A program made the position numbers and the translations under genes. Positions 24,862 to 36,400 of a DNA stretch of 64,000 nt are shown one piece after another. Positions within the stretch are counted from its first letter, which is position 1; every line of letters starts with the position of its first letter. The DNA comes from Anisus vortex. Its lineage: Eukaryota > Mollusca > Gastropoda > Planorbidae. The notes beneath the pieces are model-generated. The model saw nothing but the letters and a program-made list of their open reading frames with translations. It did not search any database and had not been told where the DNA came from. Location: the NCBI GenBank assembly GCA_949126835.1, contig OX421503.1, forward strand, positions 2,685,001-2,749,000. Direction: 5' to 3'.

Positions 24862-25122
24862 AGTAAAAGTATCCCGTGGGACCAAATGGATCAATAGGGC
24901 CGGCGAAGCAACATTTACCTGTTTCCGTGGCCACAGCATACTAGGTGATTGTGTGGCCAGCACTATGCACAGCCCTTTACTTTACCCTAACTAGGGCCAG
25001 GTACCCATCAGAGCTTGGTAGACTCAGGGACACCCTTAAAATAATCCTAGCCTGCACCAGGATTCGAACCAGGACCCTTGGATCACCAGTCGAACGCACT
25101 GCCGATCGGCTACCGTGCCCCA
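24862..25122 (-). mobile_element. SINE-A, nearly full length
   Basis: Reverse orientation: 3' end AGTAAAAGTATCCCGTGGGA, B box CACCAGGATTCGAACCAGGA, A-box complement GCCGATCGGCTACCGTGCCC. Confidence 0.85.
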
Positions 25123-25669
25123 TAATAAACCTTCAGTCATATTCTCTATTGCATCTGTAACCTAGATTTTGAGATAGAAAAAAAAAAGATACCAAAGAAA
25201 TCATTATAATATAAAATATTTATCATTCTCACATTAATTGTTTCCAAAAAAAAATTAAAAATTAATAAAAACAATTTATATTTTTTTTTTATAAGCGATG
25301 TTAAAATTTAAAACTACATTGACGTCATTCACATTGACAACGTCAATAGTTTTAAAAAGAGAAACATGCACCAGAAATAAAATATATTTCAATGTTAACT
25401 TTCAGAGGGAAAACTCCGCATATAATGTAAGTAAATGCTCTCACATGTTGTCTTTCAGTATATTAAACCTGCATAGTTAATAAAACTTACCATTTTTACC
25501 TTGTAATTTTCTTTCTTTAATATATTTAAAAAATGTACTGTTTACTACACTAATTTCAGTGTTATCTCTTTTTGACACGACGGACATAACTAGGAGTTCC
25601 GGCACCTTTTTTTTTATATAGAAGAAAAGCACTGAGTAGATCTAATTGTATTTGTGTAACTTATGCATT

Positions 25670-26240
25670 GCCGACGCTGTTAAAGCTGTTCTGGTCTTTA
25701 TTCCGGAAAAAAAGTGGCGATTTTTTTTTTGCCATCAGGGCCTACTTATTAATGAGATGCCGTCCTATCTCAAGGAACTAATCAAACTTTATATTCCACA
25801 AAGAACACTACTGTCTGCCGACTGTTCGATTCTGGAGTTGCCCCGTTTTTATCTGACGACCGTTGGCCTGAGAACCTTCTCAATATCTGGCCAAAAAGTA
25901 TGGAATATACTTCCCAACTCAGGCGAAAAAGTTATATCGCCACTCGCCACTTATAAAAAGAACTTGTAAACACATTATTTGTCATATTTTTCTTATTTAA
26001 ACATTTTAGACCCTTACAGTTTTACTTTTATATTAAAATCGGTTAATAGTAGACAACAATTATTTGCTGTGTCTTATGTTCATAAAGTTTTGAGATGAAC
26101 TTTAAAAATGTATATCCTTTTTAGCCTAGAGATTAATATCCGTGTTCTAGCTTACTTTGTTTCTTAATGTTATACACTCTCTGAGCATACATTATGTTTG
26201 TTGGCAGCGTTATACAATTATAATTATTATACTATATTTT
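25670..26240 (+). mobile_element. CR1/L2-like LINE 3' fragment (family 3)
   Basis: Open frame with MPSYLKELIKLYIPQRTL and GLRTFSISGQKVWNILP, the C-terminal signature of L2/CR1 ORF2, then a 3' UTR ending TTGTTGGCAGCGTTATACAA. No RT core. Confidence 0.7.
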
Positions 26241-26964
26241 ACTAATACATCTGCCAAAGCAATTCACACAAAGAGCGCGCTATGCAAGACTAGGCTTACT
26301 ACTTGGTTTAATTTTATTTTTGTTTTATTTTCTTTATTCTATCTTATTGTATATCTCTGCTATCCCTTCGTTTTATATCACTGCTAAAAGTGTGTTCGTA
26401 AAAGTAAAATTACTGGTTAATTAAATTGTACTTAATCATAAGTTGATAAGGACAAAGACACATTCCCTTTATTCCTTATGCAAACAAATGCGAACAACTG
26501 TTTCAGTAGGGCAGCAGACCGCGACTGGTCATTGCGGGGAGGTCTGTGTTGTCAGTAGTATGACCAGTTTTGTTCGGACACGGGGCATGTGAAGGGGAGA
26601 GTTAGGAGGAGATGAAAAAGAGTGTGTGAGAGTTGAAAGACAGTGTGCAATATCCAGGGTACAAAGGTGTCGCTATATTTTTTATTATGTTCGTTACAAT
26701 GTATTTGTGATAAAGTTATGAAGAGATTGTTTATGTGATAATTCGAACTATTGGATTAATGTTAAAAAGTGTTAACGACTACTTTAATAACTTTATCTGT
26801 GTGCAGTAAATAAACCATATATATATGTCTACAATCTGAGTTGTTCTCTCTCTCTCTATATATATAAATATGTCGTAGGACATTAAAGTGCATCCCAGTG
26901 TTGTTGTAGGAGCAATTGTCGACAGAAAGAAGTAATATAAATTACACAACACATTACGGATCTT

Positions 26965-27098
26965 ACACATATAAGTACTCTTTCTTCCCGAGTGGTATTC
27001 GGGCATGGAATGGGTTGCCTGAACAAACCAGGAAAACCAGTAACTTGGTTAGTTAATTTAAAAGATTAATTAATAAAGATGCAAGACTAGACTATGCT
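26965..27098 (+). mobile_element. LINE family 1 3'-end fragment
   Basis: ATAAGTACTCTTTCTTCCCG, GGTATTCGGGCATGGAATGG and the last codons; the hairpin is missing. A 30-bp scrap of the same family is near 26,455. Confidence 0.7.
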
Positions 27099-27241
27099 CC
27101 AATATCTCCATGAACCGTTATTTTTTTAAAGACACCGCTGTGGACCTTTAACGGTATGCTTTAAGAACCTTCTTTCAGAATGCTTATATTTTGTACAATC
27201 TTCTTCACAGAACACTTGCAGCTATATCTAAACTAAACGCC

Positions 27242-27253
27242 ATGTTGGAATAA
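27242..27253 (+). promoter_or_regulatory. Three-codon upstream ORF in the RPTP leader
   Basis: ATG TTG GAA TAA lies 45 nt before the RPTP start, inside the proposed leader. Possible translational brake; whether it is in the mRNA is inferred. Confidence 0.3.
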
Positions 27254-27298
27254 CTGCCAAGTACAACAAATAAAAAGATAATTTGAACACTTGCTAAG

Positions 27299-27404
27299 AT
27301 GACGTACGTCGTGGTAGACGCCAAGTTCTTTCTTCATGTCTTCTTGGGCTTCGCCATCACCTCTTTGATGCTGACGATCGTTTTGATTTATGAGGTCAAT
27401 AGAG
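27299..27404 (+). CDS. RPTP exon 1 (start codon, signal peptide or anchor)
   Basis: ATG with A at -3 and A at +4, then nine residues, then a 22-residue hydrophobic run (FFLHVFLGFAITSLM...). Ends AGAG|GTTTGT in phase 1, which the next exon accepts. A possible acceptor at 27,210 (CTTCTTCACAG|) would give an 88-nt leader in the same exon. It is not the tetraspan gene's TM4: phases clash and that gene has its own TM4 exon. Confidence 0.65.
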
Positions 27405-30400
27405 GTTTGTGGTGCTATCAGGGTTGAGAGATGTTACGTAGGTTCTAAACAGTGGCTCTGTAGTGTTTTGTGAGGTGTGTGTGGTGCTATCAGGGTTGAG
27501 AGATGTTACGTAGGTTTGAAATTGTGGTGCTGTAGTTTTCTTGAGAGATTTGTATAGTGCAATCTTGGTTGAGAGATGTTACGCATTTTTTAAATGGTGT
27601 TAAGTAGATTTTTCTTTTTAAAATTGATTAAGTTGTTTTGAGTTTGGAGTCTATTTATATTGGGGCACGGTAGCCAATCGGCAGCGCGTTCGACTGGCGA
27701 GCCGAAGGTCCCGGGTTCGAATCCTGGTGCAGGCTAGGACTTTTTCTCGGGTCTGGAGGGTGTCCCTGAGTCTACCCAGCTCTGATGGGTACCTGACCTT
27801 AGTTGGGGTAAAGTAGAGGCGGCTGTGCATAGTGCTGGCCACACAATCACCTAGTATGCCGTGGCAACAGAAACTGGTGAAGGCTGCTTCATCGCCCTAT
27901 GGATCAATTCGATCCGACGGGCACTTTAGTATAAAAAAAAAGCCATGAAGTTCATGTATGTTACATGGTGGCTAATGACCCGGGTTCGAATCCTGGTGTA
28001 GGCTAGGACTTATTTTCACGGTCTGCAGTATGTCCCTTAGTCTACCCAGCTCTGATGAGTACCTGACTGTCAGTAGTCGGAGCAAAGTAAACGTGGCTTA
28101 GTGCTGTGCTGATCACACAATTTCGAAATTATCCGTGGCTCCTTTAGATTGCGTTAACCTGAATGAGGTTATTAAGACTTTTTCTTTTATAGTGAGAAAA
28201 ATCAGATGCGGTTAAATGTCTTAAAAACATACAGTAAGGAGACATTTAGATTATGAGTCTCGAAATAACGTGTGCTAGTTACTAAATATAACTAAACCTT
28301 TCGTGCAAATAAAAAAAGCATTTAAATAGCTTCTAGTTTTGTGCATTAATGAATTGGGCTAGACTATGCAGATTCTTAATGCAGACGTTTTTAGTGAAAG
28401 TTTTTAGTGCCTGATACTTCTAGTACAATAATATCATACATTATTCACTCTGCAATAGAACATAAAGTCCATAGAAATGTTGATATTACCAAAGACTATA
28501 TTAAGATGTACCGCTTGCTATATATTTAGAGCTTATATGTTTGTTTTTTTTCCCTTGCGCAACCAATAAGGCTGTCTTGAAATACTTCTACGCTCCTACG
28601 ATTGAGATAAAGGTTTCCGATGTATATAACTTTGGATTTTAATATTTTCTTTTCCATTAATTAACCCTTCCCGTACGGACCTACTTCTATCTATGCTGCC
28701 TTCAGTTCCGCTATATACGCGCCCGGTACTGTAAGGGTTAAGTCATAGCGAATTACTAAACCTGAATTCTAGAGGACAGTGTTCAATCGGAAATTCCGAA
28801 ACAAAGTATTTCAAATTATCAAATAGCACAAAACATAAAAACAAACAGTCCATCTTATTTTAGTCTTTGATGTTCCCAAACACATATTCAAAATATTTGA
28901 AAATGAAGCCAATGTCGTGATCAATTGAAGCTATTTTGATCGTAGTTAATACAATCGTATAATATAAAACGTGTTGTGATCATTCCTATTAAAAAGAATG
29001 TCTGTTATTTAATCCAATACATTTGCAAGTTCCAAAAATATAAGGGTTGTTCCTAATAACACTAATAGTAATGAGTATTTGTGTTTTTCTTTTCAGTATT
29101 ACAAATTCGTCGAAACTTTCGGAAGACGTTAGTCCGTCCCGACAGCGTGGATGGGCTTTGGTCAAATGACCCAGTTCTGATGGAGGGTGTGGCCTTGTTG
29201 CGTGGTAAAAGACAGGAAGGTAAGACGCCCACTTAATACAAAACTATAAAAAATATATATATAAAAATACCTTAAATTCCAAAGCTATTATTTAGACACT
29301 AAAAAAACAACAGAAAGTAAAAAAATATTTATTGTTGTTGTTAGTTCATTTTACTTTAGTATTATCCTCTTTCTTACTCAGTAAGAACCAAGACCCATGC
29401 AATAGTACAGGCAGACATTACTGATTGACATTCACTAGTAAACAGCAGAATAAAAACTACGAATGTTATGGAGGGGGGGGGGGCGAGGTGGCCAAGCGGC
29501 AGCGCGTTCGGTTGGCGTACCGAAGGTCCTGGGCTCGAATCCTGGTGCAGGCTAGTTTACCCCCCCCCCCCCGGGTCTGGTGGGTGTCCCTGAGTCCACC
29601 CGGCCCCGATGGGTACCCTGACATTAGTTGGAGTAAAGGCGGATGTGCATAGTGCTGGCCACACAATCACGTAGTATGCCGCTGCCACAGAAACTGGTGA
29701 ACGCTGCTTCACCGTCCCAATGGATCGAAATTGGTCTGACGGGATACTTTACTGTTTTATATACTGGCATAGGTTTGTTTCCCATTTCTTTGACTAATCT
29801 ATAAACATATTATTAACTTACGTTTTTTGTTAAAACTTTACTTTTTTTTTCGGTCAGCAAAATTGTCAAATGGCGAATGCGTAATTTAATACATATTAAC
29901 TATACACATACATAGAAACCAACTTGTTGAAAATTTCAACAAACAAACAAACTCTTTAAAAAACATAACAAAGATTAATATTTCGTATAAATCTTTTTTT
30001 TTTCTGTGTTAGGACCAAACGTCGTTGTCTTTAATTACATTTTAAACAAGTAACGTGTTGTGTTTGTGTGTTTATTTCTGTGTTCAGGTTCACGGGGTGT
30101 CGTGACTCTGACTCAAATCACGTACAATGACTCCTGCTTCGGGTTCCTGTGGTCCAAGTTTCACCTTGACAACATTGTTAAGTACACTGTAAGTATTTTT
30201 ACTCCAGAATCAGATATAATTTCTTTGCACACCATTCCTCTTGTTTTGTCGCCATTTCTTTTCGTTTCCATATTTCTTTGTCCATTCTAAGAATTACCAG
30301 TCTTATTTGAACAGTTTATGGACATAATTTAACATTTAAATTATATATTTTTTTTTTACCATTTTGAATGTGAGGTTTTGTTGGAGCGTTACTATCTGTG

Positions 30401-33400
30401 TGGTGGTGTGCAGTAGCATAGCGGTTTAAAAAAACAACAATAATAATCTTCTTTATAGAAGGAGCGTCTGTAACCTATAAGATAAGATAAGATAAAATAT
30501 AATCACTTCAATAAATGAAGACACACTTTTTTTTAAAAAGAAAAGCAACTCCAATCTTTATTTCTTTCTTTCTATACAAGAAAGTCCATTGTCGAGACCA
30601 GTATATTTCGTTACTATCGTGACGGACGATTGTCTGGGTCAGGAATGTGTAAGCGTGTTTGTGTGTTTTTTGAGAGTTGTTTTTATAGTGGGTGAATGAC
30701 GACAGGGGGGGGGGGGTCAGGTGTGTATGAAGAGGTCAAGGGAGTGGTGTGTGGAAAATAGAGGGTGGAAGGTTGTGTTCGTGTTTAGTTTACTGTGTGT
30801 TATTGTGGAGAAGACTAAGGGACTGTTATTTTTTCATTCTTTCAATTTATTCTATTTAATTTCGGTTGTAAAACAACGGAGTGTTATTCCGTGCGTATTA
30901 GAGCTGTGCGACTTATTGCAGTCATCATCTAGATCATACAAAGAACTCGCACGTTACAACTATCACAATAACAAGTGTCCGCTGCTTAAACACGCAATCA
31001 ACTCAGAGGGAGGGAGGGAGCGAGGAAGGGAGAGAGAGAGAGAGAAGGCGAGAGAGGTCCACAAATAGGTCCAATGAGAGAAGGCGAGAGAGATCCACAA
31101 AGAGGTCGAATGAGAGAAGGCGAGAGATAGGCCAAAAGAGAGAAAGAATGTGTGAAAATGAAAGAGAGTGACAATGCTAAAGAGAGATAAAAAAGTCATA
31201 GGAAGAAACTATGAAATGGGGAAAGTGAAAATTCGGCAAATGTTTGTTTCAGTTGTAAATCATGCTCTAGACTCTAGACTTTAAACTAAATGAAATTATC
31301 AATAAGCAGAGTAAAAGATGCAGCACTAGCATTGTAGTCTGAATTTCAAAAGTTAAAATAAATAATCGGCTGATGGACGAAAGTCAATATTAGTTTTGGC
31401 CGATACCGAAAGCAAACCGAAAGCTTTTTTAGGGGTTTGGCCGAAACCGAAGCTTCGTCAAAACTGGAAATCTGTCTTCTTTCGGCGCCGAAACCGAAAC
31501 AGAATTTCAGTCGGCCTCTGTTACCAACTTCTCTTCGCACGTCTCTCATTAGGTTCAAGTGACAAGCGTGAACGACCCGGAACTAGCCCCGATGGAGGAT
31601 GTCCTTGGCGGGGTGAACACCGAGTACAGTCGATGTGGGCTAAACGTCAGCAGTTCCTACCTGGTCAACCTGACCGCCCACGGCCCGAACCCGGGGTCCA
31701 CCGAGACCGTGTTCGGCATTATGTGGACCACGCACCAAGTGCCACCGACCCCTGCTCCCATCAAGTAAATGGCCAATATTCCTTGAAGTGCACTTTTAAT
31801 TTAATTGCTAGTAAACCTTCTATTGTATTAGGAGCTAGTAAAACTGCTACATGTTTTAGTGGCTATTGAACAATCTACCACGGGCAACAAGTCTAATCAT
31901 CCTTATCTCGTCCATTTGAACAGGGGTCACGGTAGCCGAGCGTCAGCGCGTTCGACTCACGATCCAAAGGTTCTGGGCTCGAATCCTAGTGGAGGCTAGG
32001 ATTTGTTCCCAGGAATTGAGGGTGTCCCTGACATTAGTGGGGGTAAAGTAAAGGCGGCTGTTCATCGTGCTGGCCACTCATCCCCTAGTATGCCGTGGCC
32101 ACAGAAACTTGTGAACGATGTTCCACCAGTGCTATGATCAGTTTGGTCCGAAGGGTACTTTACTTGACTGACTAAATCTTAGATTACTTACTTCCAAAAT
32201 CTAGCTCTTCTATTCCGGTGTGCCCTTCTCCGAGTTTACATTGAAATTCTGTTCAATTTTTTTTTTATTGGTCTTATTTTCATACAGAGTTCTGGAAGTG
32301 ACCGAAAGAACCATACACATCAGCTTACCCGAGATTGTTCTGACCAAAGGCCCACTCACCAGCGTGGAAGTACGGCTGATCTTGAGGGCCAAGGTACCGC
32401 CTCCACAAACGAAAGACAACCCTTGGTCGAACGTCCTGTCCAGGGAGAAAAGGAGCGGTTCCGGGAGAGCACCCAAAGACCTGGCCCTGCGTGTTGCTGA
32501 GCTTCCATCTTACCTGCTGGCTGCTCTGCACATGGCGCAGAGGAAGAATGATTCGGGTGAAGCTGTTAGCGACGATAATGAGGAACACGAAAAGAGCACA
32601 CAACAAAATGAGAACTTGACTATGTTAGACTTTTTAAAAGTGGGCATCTCGAATGATTACGCTAAGGTGGGGCCCAAAAATGGAAATGTCTTTCTTCAAT
32701 TACCTAAAGTATCAAGCAACGACTTGATGTCCACGACTGAACAGAAAAGGATTACGCCAAGAAAAACAGCGGATGTCTTTAAAGAATTACCCGTAAAGAG
32801 CTTTAGCCTGGAAGAACCAGGGATTCCAGATAAAATCCACTCGCTGCCAGGGATCTTAGAGATACTGAAAGGTGCTTCAAGCAGCAATATTTCAAGTCTT
32901 GCGGCATCAAATGTCACGTGGTCTAACTTAACTGATGGTTCTCCCACAAGCTTGTTGACAGACTGGCTTGAGGAGGACACAGTTAGTTTTTCAGATTCAG
33001 TGGCATCGACAACTGGGCGTCAGGACTCTTCAGAGCCATTTAGCTTAAATGTGGCCCGTTTATTAATTGATCCAGGCCCTGAAATAAACATGAGCGGACT
33101 CTTCGACTCGCCTGAGAGTAGAAAAATATTCGAGGAATCTCTACACGACGAGTTTGATTTTTTCCTCAGGGTTTTAAAGCTCACCCTCGCTTCGGAAGAG
33201 GAAGATTCCCATCTAGCGAGTGTCGTAACTTCAAATAGTACTGGGGCATCAACAGATGTCAACGACGCTCCCGTGGCAAATGCTGTAAGCAAAGCGGAGC
33301 AGCATACAGCATTGTTGGACCAGCCCAAGAATATGAGTGAAATCAATGCCAAGATGGTGGACGATGATGACTTATCGACCAAGCGCAGCGGTACCAATTT

Positions 33401-36400
33401 CGTAGGAGGCAGCCATGAGATGAATAATGCTACAGTCGGTCGAGGAAAGCGGAGTTCCGTGAGTTCTTTCTAATACTTGAGTGTGAACCCTTACCATTTA
33501 GGCTACTAAAGTATCGTTAATCCTTTTCCTTACCCCATGGTATACATGACGAATATGTGGCCAGTACAATGCTTAGACGCTCTTAGTTTCTCTAATTAAT
33601 GTCAGTTAACTAACTGACACATCGACACACTCAAGCCATGAGGGAAACAAGCTCCTAGTCCCTCTTAGTGTTTGCTAACATTTTAAAGCGTAATTGTACG
33701 TAACGAGCACTTAATCTTTAATTCCATTTCTGTTTCTTTGATATAAAACTTAAACAAAAACGGGGACTTGTGCTGGTTTCCAAATGTCACATCTTTGTTA
33801 CTCAAAACGTTAGCAGTGCTTTGACATCTTCCCAGACCCCAGAAAAAGAAATTTGAATAAATAGAATTACAGGCAATTAGCCAAGACATATATACTTGAA
33901 ACTCATTCATTGTCACTACGCCCACCTTTACCATCTTTACACTGTACACAGCGTTTACTTTTGCTTTCGTTCATACCAAGGATTATGGTAATCGGAAAAA
34001 CCCGATCACCGAGGATCCTGACCAATTGATGGTGGATCCGTACCAGAGTATAGAGGTCAAGGCTGAAAATGGGAGCGAACCCGTGGTGTTAAAGCGTGGG
34101 TGAGTTATCTTCACTTTTTTACTGGACATGTTTGTTATTCTTTGCATGTTAAAATACATCACTGACTGACAAAAAAAACAACATAAATTTTAATAAGCAA
34201 TTTGTTGATTTGACCTTCTTTTAAATAACGTATACCAAGTCGAAAGCTGTTGATGCAAAGTAAAAGCAATAAACAAATTGTAATAGTCTCCCCCTTTCCC
34301 CTTATTAATACTTATAAATGGCAATCTGTTTCTAAGAAATAATGCCTTTATCTCCCTTTTGTCAAATAAAGGCTATCTATCACGTGTCTTGGGGTAATTA
34401 TCATATTGTGTAATAGAAATAGATGTATTACACAGACATGTCCATCATATACTTTTACAGTTTGTGTTCTTGTCAGGATATAATTACCTTCTTTCTTCCC
34501 TTAATTTAACCTGTTCAATGAAGAAAAAGTTACTCATTATTTTCTAAACCAAAAGCATAAGTTTGATTTCTTAATACATGTTCTTATCCATTAAATATTA
34601 ATGATTTGTTGTTTTGTTTTCATTCATAAGATTTTTTATGTCACATGTCTAAAAATATAGGTTAGGGTTTTTCATCACCGATCATTACGGTGTGCGCTTC
34701 CCGTATTTCAACAACACTCGACTTGGGAGGCTTTTGCTGCGACAGTTGCGTTTCCAAGAAGCTGATGACTTTCTCACGTTTGGCAAAGTAAGTCTTTAAA
34801 AAAAAAGGAAATATACAAGAACACTAGGGGACACCAGGGCCTCCAGAAGGTTTTTATGTCCCGTCTAGGCTCTTCCGTTTATTGAGCGTCACCCGTGGCT
34901 CAACGATTCTTCTTCGACTAAACGCAATAAAAAAAATTACCTTTCGGTCTCCCGACTTTTAGAATTCTGGTTTTAATGTCATTGCCTGGTCAGGCTGGCC
35001 TCTAAACGTGAGCTAATTTTAAAATTAAAAATGTACTTTGCGTGTCTGTTATTATATAGTGATTATATATCTAGCTGTGAGGTAATTGTGGTTTACATGT
35101 AAGAAATGAGCCAGATAGATCATATTAACATTGAGAAGAAAAACTCCACCAATATTACGCAAGCGCAATACTTGAAGCGATACTGGAAAAAATAAATATG
35201 TGTAATAGAAAATCGTAAAAGCTTATCATAATTAGTCGTCTATCAACGACTATATCGTGTCCCAGATTCTACTCACAACGACTATATCGTGTCCCAGATT
35301 CTACTCACAACGACTATATCGTATCCCAGATTCTACTCACAACGACTATATAGTGTCCTTGATTCTACTCACAACGACTATATCGTGTCCCAGATTCTAC
35401 TCACAACGACTATATAGTGTCCTTGATTCTACTCACAACGACTATATCGTGTACTAGATTCTACTCACAACGACTATATCGTGTCCCAGATTCTACTCAC
35501 AACGACTATATCGTGTCCCAGATTCTACTCACAACGACTATATCGTGTCCCAGATTCTACTCACAACGACTATATCGTGTCCCAGATTCTACTCACAACG
35601 ACTATATCGTGTCCCAGATTCTACTCACAACGATTATATCGTGTCCCAGATTCTACTCACAACGACTATATCGTGTCCCAGATTCTACTCACAACGACTA
35701 TATCGTGTCCCAGATTCTACTCACAACGACTATATCGTATCCCAGATTCTACTCACAACGACTATATCGTGTCCCAGATTCTACTCACAACGACTATATC
35801 GTGTCCCAGATTCTACTCACAACGACTATATCGTGTACCAGATTCTACTCACAACGACTATATCGTGTCCCAGATTCTACTCACAACGACTATATCGTGT
35901 CCCAGATTCTACTCACAACGACTATATCGTGTCCCAGATTCTACTCACAACGACTATATCGTGTCCCAGATTCTACTCACAACGACTATATTGTGTCCCA
36001 GATTCTACTACCAACGACTATATCGTGTCCCAGATTCTACTCACAACGACTATATAGTGTCCCAGATTCCACTCACCTCTGACGGGTACGGGATATTAGT
36101 TGTCGGAAAACATATGGCAGGCATTGTGCAGGCCAAGCAATTCCCTAGTAGAATGCTGTAACAAACGAAACTTTTAAAAGCTTCATCATTGGCCTTACAG
36201 TTCAAATTGGGCCGACGGGGGTACTTTACTTTTACGTTTCTGTAAAAAGAAATATCTCTAATTTGAGTACCTAGGGCCTCTACTCTAATTTAAGTACTTA
36301 GAGCCTCTACTCTAATATGAGTACTTAGGGCCTCTACTCTAATTTGAGTACTTAGTGCCTCTACTCTAATATGAGTACTTAGGGCCTCTACTCTAATTTG

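Larger units (their letters stand above)
21437..27210. other. Intergenic region between the two genes
   Basis: Holds the repeats listed separately and AT-rich spacer (notably 21,720-22,880, where nothing is recognised). No further host exon with consistent splice signals was found. Confidence 0.5.

Noticed and set aside
25646..25969. 107-codon frame as a host gene
   Set aside because: Ends with the L2/CR1 ORF2 C-terminal signature and a LINE 3' UTR.
27299..27404. This exon as the fourth transmembrane helix of the tetraspan gene
   Set aside because: Its acceptor phase clashes with exon 4 of that gene (joining would create TGA), the upstream tract is poor, and a fully consistent TM4 exon with stop and poly(A) signal exists at 21,288-21,411.
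27661..27735. tRNA gene
   Set aside because: tRNA-like A and B boxes are present, but there is no complete cloverleaf, and the same head begins about ten dispersed copies with a shared non-tRNA body: a SINE.
31396..31869. 157-codon plus-strand open frame
   Set aside because: It overlaps RPTP exon 4 in another frame and begins in a repeated intronic sequence; a shadow.
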